Positions 19,778-22,530 of a stretch of DNA of 22,530 nucleotides are shown one piece after another. Source of the stretch: CAZQYB01 sp964597535 (GTDB taxonomy: Bacteria > Planctomycetota > Phycisphaerae > Sedimentisphaerales > Anaerobacaceae); contig CAZQYB010000025.1 of the NCBI GenBank assembly GCA_964597535.1, positions 1 to 22,530 on the forward strand, written 5' to 3'. Position 1 is the stretch's first letter; every line of letters starts with the position of its first letter. A program made the translations under genes and the position numbers. Under the pieces are notes generated by a model, which made no database searches, had not been told where the DNA came from, and was given only the letters and a program-made list of their open reading frames with translations.

Positions 19778-20398
19778 CTAAGCCTGCCTCTTCGTCACCG
19801 CATTAACCAGCCCTAACAGCAGGCCCAAAGTTATAAAGGCCCCTACCGGCATACTCATCGCCGCCCACGGCACAAATGCCTCCGGCATCACTTGCAGCTC
19901 AAATATCTTTCCCGTAGCCAGCAGCTCCCTGACACCGGCCAGCACGCAAAGCGTCACCGTAAAACCGAGCCCCATACCAATCCCGTCTATAACGCTTACA
20001 ACCAGACCGTTCTTACTCGCACAAGCCTCGGCCCGGCAAATAATAATGCAATTGACGATAATCAAGGGAACGTACGGCCCCAGCCGCTCGCTCATCTCCG
20101 GCATAAATGCCTTCAGGAACAAATCGCAAATTGTCACAAATGTTGCTATCGTCAGCGTGAACATCAAAATTCGAAGGTGCGGTTTGAGTAGATTTCGCAT
20201 CAGGCTGACCACAATGTTGCTGCACAGCAATACGAAGATGACGCTGCAGCCCATAGTCAAAGCCGGCTTGACCGCAGCCGTAACCGCCAGTGTCGGACAC
20301 ATCCCTAACAGCAGGCGAAAAACAGGATTCTCATCCCACAGACCTGCGACGAGAGTCCGTTTATAAAGCTCGGTTGTAGCTTGCTTTTCACCTGGCAT
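19778..20398 (-). CDS. rnfE: Rnf complex membrane subunit RnfE
   Basis: A membrane protein of 206 residues, paralogous to RnfA. Conserved parts are LWDENPVFRLLLGMCPTLAVTAAV and VPLIIVNCIIICRAEACASKNGL, with the cysteines expected at the shared cluster, followed by DGIGMGLGFTVTLCVLAGVRELLATG. The ATG at 20398 overlaps the end of rnfG by 11 bases, so translation is coupled. It is distinguished from RnfA by the NPVFRLLLGMCP and RAEACASKN segments, which are typical of RnfE. Confidence 0.96.
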   Translation of the reverse strand: MPGEKQATTELYKRTLVAGLWDENPVFRLLLGMCPTLAVTAAVKPALTMGCSVIFVLLCSNIVVSLMRNLLKPHLRILMFTLTIATFVTICDLFLKAFMPEMSERLGPYVPLIIVNCIIICRAEACASKNGLVVSVIDGIGMGLGFTVTLCVLAGVRELLATGKIFELQVMPEAFVPWAAMSMPVGAFITLGLLLGLVNAVTKRQA

Positions 20399-21005
20399 TG
20401 CCGATTAGTCCTCTTTCTTTCATCTGCTCTTTTATCTGGGGTAGAGACAAATTTATTATTTTAACCACCGCCTCACTGCTGACAGTAGCTCCGCTTATAG
20501 CGACGATTTCGCAATCGATTCTTTTATCATCACCCGTTTTTACAAGCTCCAGTTTCTCCGCCGGGGCCCCTGCAAACTGGCTGCGATAGTAACCCAATTT
20601 TATCTGGTCGCCAAAACCCGGAGTCTCGTTACTCGCCAAAACATTGAACCCTGCTATCTTTTCAAGGTCCTTATCAACACCAACAACCAGTTCAATCTTG
20701 TCTTGAAAGCCCGGCCCTTCGCAGTTAAATGCCCAGCCGACACAACCGCCCTCGTCCGACAGGGCCTTGTATATGTTACTCTTTACCCTCTTACCTTTGG
20801 CCAACTCAACCTTTATCTCCACCGTCAGCTCAAAACTTTTGGCCGCAGGAAGCAATTCGCCCATTAGACAATTCAGCTTATCTATCCTGTTTTGCTCTAT
20901 TCTCGGTGACCACGCCGCGTTTGCTATTGCTATCAACAGCCCGAAGCAGAACGACGAAACAATCAGCAGCCAGCTTTGTTCGATAAAATGTCTTATCTTA
21001 GACAC
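20388..21005 (-). CDS. rnfG: Rnf complex FMN-carrying subunit RnfG
   Basis: A protein of 206 residues from a GTG at 21005, chosen because GGGAGG stands 8 bases ahead and the gene then overlaps rnfD by only 8 bases; an upstream ATG at 21047 would run 50 bases into rnfD. One N-terminal helix (SWLLIVSSFCFGLLIAIANAAW) anchors a domain on the outer side. The FMN attachment motif is SGATVSS near the C-terminus, where the threonine is esterified by ApbE. The residue six before that threonine, usually Asp in the ApbE recognition motif, is Val here (codon GTC). NETPGFGDQIKLGYYRSQFAG is the other conserved FMN-domain segment. Confidence 0.95.
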   Translation of the reverse strand: MSKIRHFIEQSWLLIVSSFCFGLLIAIANAAWSPRIEQNRIDKLNCLMGELLPAAKSFELTVEIKVELAKGKRVKSNIYKALSDEGGCVGWAFNCEGPGFQDKIELVVGVDKDLEKIAGFNVLASNETPGFGDQIKLGYYRSQFAGAPAEKLELVKTGDDKRIDCEIVAISGATVSSEAVVKIINLSLPQIKEQMKERGLIGNAR

Positions 21006-22014
21006 CGGGCTCACCTCCCGCCGGAACCAGCTTGCAGAACCTGTCAATCAAAGGAGTAACAGCGTTCATCAAAAGAACCGCATACATCACGCCTTCAGGA
21101 TATTCTCCGACAATTCTTACAAGCATCGTCATCAACCCTACGCCGACTCCGAAAATCCACATCCCCTTGGTAGTCAAAGGCGCGGTAACAGGGTCGGTAG
21201 CTATGAAAAACGCACCAATTAACAGTCCGCCGCTGCACAGGTGGCACAACGGCGAAACGTACGCATTAGAATTTATCAGATACGCGATTGTCGCGAAGAC
21301 AGAAGCCGACAGCAGCACAGCTAATGGAATATGAAAATTTATTGTTCGTCTTATCAACAGATAAATACCGCCAATCAAAAGAACCAGAACGCTTGTCTCA
21401 CCCAGACATCCGCCAACCTCGCCTCTAAACGCAGCCGAAAGTTGCTCGTTGACAACTTCAGCTCCCTTCCCTGTTTTTATGGCCTCTTTACTCCACGCTA
21501 ACGGTGTCGCCTGAGTGCGTGTATGAACTCCGTCAGCAGCGATTTTCGGCATCGCGCTATCAATCGCCGCCGGCACCGTCCACGTAGTCATCAACATACC
21601 AAAGCAGGCGGTCAGAAAGGCTCTGCCGACCATAGCTGGATTAAAGATATTCGCACCCAGTCCGCCAAAAACCATCTTTCCAATTGCAATAGCGAAGGCG
21701 CTGCCGATTACTGCTGCCCAAATTGGTAAATTCGGAGGAACCGATAGCGCAAGGATTATGCCGGTAACAACAGCGCTAAAATCACCTAAGGATTCGAACG
21801 CATTGGATTTCTTACGGACCACATTGCAAAGCCATTCGGTCACAACAGATGAAATCACGCACGTGGAGATAAGGGCAAACGCATGCACACGAAAATAATA
21901 ACCAGCCGCTATCATAGCAGGCGCCAAACCGATTATAACGTCCACCATCACGCCACGCGTGGAAAACGGACCGCTGATATGCGGCGAACAAGAAACTCTT
22001 ATATCCTTAAGCAT
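20998..22014 (-). CDS. rnfD: Rnf complex membrane subunit RnfD
   Basis: A membrane protein of 338 residues with about nine helices, homologous to NqrB. It carries a covalent FMN and is thought to form much of the ion path. The N-terminus (SCSPHISGPFSTRGVMVDVIIGLAPAMIAAGYYF) and MVFGGLGANIFNPAMVGRAFL are typical. The flavin attachment site is in DGVHTRTQATPLAW, the threonine being that of ATPLA; an extra three residues separate the Asp from the usual position. FFIATDPVTAPLTTKGMWIFGVGVG near the C-terminus is also conserved. It starts 16 bases after rnfC and its stop overlaps rnfG. Confidence 0.95.
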   Translation of the reverse strand: MLKDIRVSCSPHISGPFSTRGVMVDVIIGLAPAMIAAGYYFRVHAFALISTCVISSVVTEWLCNVVRKKSNAFESLGDFSAVVTGIILALSVPPNLPIWAAVIGSAFAIAIGKMVFGGLGANIFNPAMVGRAFLTACFGMLMTTWTVPAAIDSAMPKIAADGVHTRTQATPLAWSKEAIKTGKGAEVVNEQLSAAFRGEVGGCLGETSVLVLLIGGIYLLIRRTINFHIPLAVLLSASVFATIAYLINSNAYVSPLCHLCSGGLLIGAFFIATDPVTAPLTTKGMWIFGVGVGLMTMLVRIVGEYPEGVMYAVLLMNAVTPLIDRFCKLVPAGGEPGV

Positions 22015-22030
22015 TTAGTTCTTCCACAAA

Positions 22031-22530
22031 TTATCCCGGCACTTTCTTCTTTTGCCCGGAAAGAAAGATTTTCCCCGTCTTGATATACCCCGTCAGCTCT
22101 ATATTAGCAGGGCACACGTAACTGCAACAGCCGCACTCCATACACCCGCTTATATAATAGCTTTCCGCCACATCCAAAAAATTATACTTGACGGCGTGCG
22201 CAATCTTCGTCGGATTCAAACCCTCAGGACATACCTCTATACATCTGCCGCACCGAATACACGCAGTTTGGCGTCTGGCGAATTTGGCCCTGCCGATTTC
22301 TTCTCCCATTAATACCGTTATAGCGCCTGTGGTTTTGGTAATGGGTATCGTCAAATCGGCAATTGCTATCCCCATCATAGGACCGCCCAGTATCACCTTT
22401 GCCGACTTGTGCGTCACTCCTCCGCAGAATTCTATAAGCTCGTTCACCGATGTCCCTATCGGAACATATAGGTTGCTCGGATTGGCAATCGCCCTGCCCG
22501 CCACCGTCACAACCCTGTGCGTCACCGGCC
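22031..22530 (-). CDS. rnfC: Rnf complex NADH-side subunit RnfC (C-terminal part, cut by window edge)
   Basis: The last 166 residues of RnfC; the frame is open to the window edge, so the start and the NADH/FMN-binding part lie outside. Visible are the SLBB-like segment PVTHRVVTVAGRAIANPSNLYVPIGT, LGGPMMGIAI, and two 4Fe-4S motifs, CIRCGRCIEVCPEGLNP and CMECGCCSYVCPANIEL, which pass electrons to or from the NADH site. It ends with a short basic tail (GQKKKVPG). rnfC is normally the first gene of the rnfCDGEAB order seen here, so the operon promoter is beyond the window. Confidence 0.95.
   Translation of the reverse strand, partial: PVTHRVVTVAGRAIANPSNLYVPIGTSVNELIEFCGGVTHKSAKVILGGPMMGIAIADLTIPITKTTGAITVLMGEEIGRAKFARRQTACIRCGRCIEVCPEGLNPTKIAHAVKYNFLDVAESYYISGCMECGCCSYVCPANIELTGYIKTGKIFLSGQKKKVPG

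Noticed and set aside
1..22530. tRNA, rRNA or known riboswitch
   Set aside because: None was recognised by eye in the intergenic stretches. A covariance-model scan would be needed to exclude small RNAs.

Overview
This window most likely comes from an anaerobic member of the Planctomycetota, probably class Phycisphaerae. The argument is inference from three things: two secreted GLUG-repeat proteins whose N-termini follow the pattern SGGTGEPN-PY-I...NDLNDIGNH and which end in a single dockerin-like GD.N.DG.V.FFD segment, a Gram-negative envelope (LptE- and BamD-like genes), and strictly anaerobic energy genes. A run of 10 Ns at 4546-4555 shows that it is a scaffold from a draft, perhaps metagenomic, assembly.

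Left part (1-4118, minus strand): rex, an AsrA/HydB-like iron-sulfur subunit, an AsrB/HydG-like FAD/NAD(P) subunit, a HycB/CooF-like polyferredoxin, a NuoH/HycD-like membrane subunit, and the first 18 codons of a NuoB/HycG-like small subunit running off the edge. Spacing is tight or overlapping throughout, so this reads as one operon. A canonical promoter (TTGACT-N17-TATAAT) sits just upstream of an 18-bp Rex operator placed over the expected transcription start. The likely product is a membrane-bound group 4 hydrogenase-type complex with a built-in NAD(P)H module, repressed by Rex according to NADH/NAD+.

4119-4891 is non-coding apart from the gap. Immediately right of the gap is a second copy of the Rex operator, promoter and upstream region, about 71% identical over 120 bp without gaps. 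It is either a second Rex promoter whose gene lies in the gap, or an artefact of scaffolding.

Middle (4892-7974, minus): two adjacent genes for exported GLUG-repeat proteins. The larger has 16 repeats with two cysteine columns and a recent 88-residue internal duplication. Between them and the next operon lies a divergent promoter region that also holds a 102-bp element with perfect 15-bp inverted ends.

8292-15137 (plus): a probable long envelope and housekeeping operon with a BamD-like TPR protein, LptE, FtsH, DsbD, endonuclease III and a LOG-family protein. A degenerate 8-bp tandem repeat separates it from the convergent B12-binding-type radical SAM gene (15271-17058, minus). apbE (plus) follows divergently.

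18219-22530 (minus): the Rnf operon in order rnfC(partial)-D-G-E-A-B. Rnf oxidises ferredoxin, reduces NAD+ and pumps ions; ApbE attaches FMN to RnfG and RnfD. Together the hydrogenase-type complex and Rnf would link the ferredoxin, NAD(H) and hydrogen pools to an ion gradient, as expected for a fermentative or syntrophic anaerobe.
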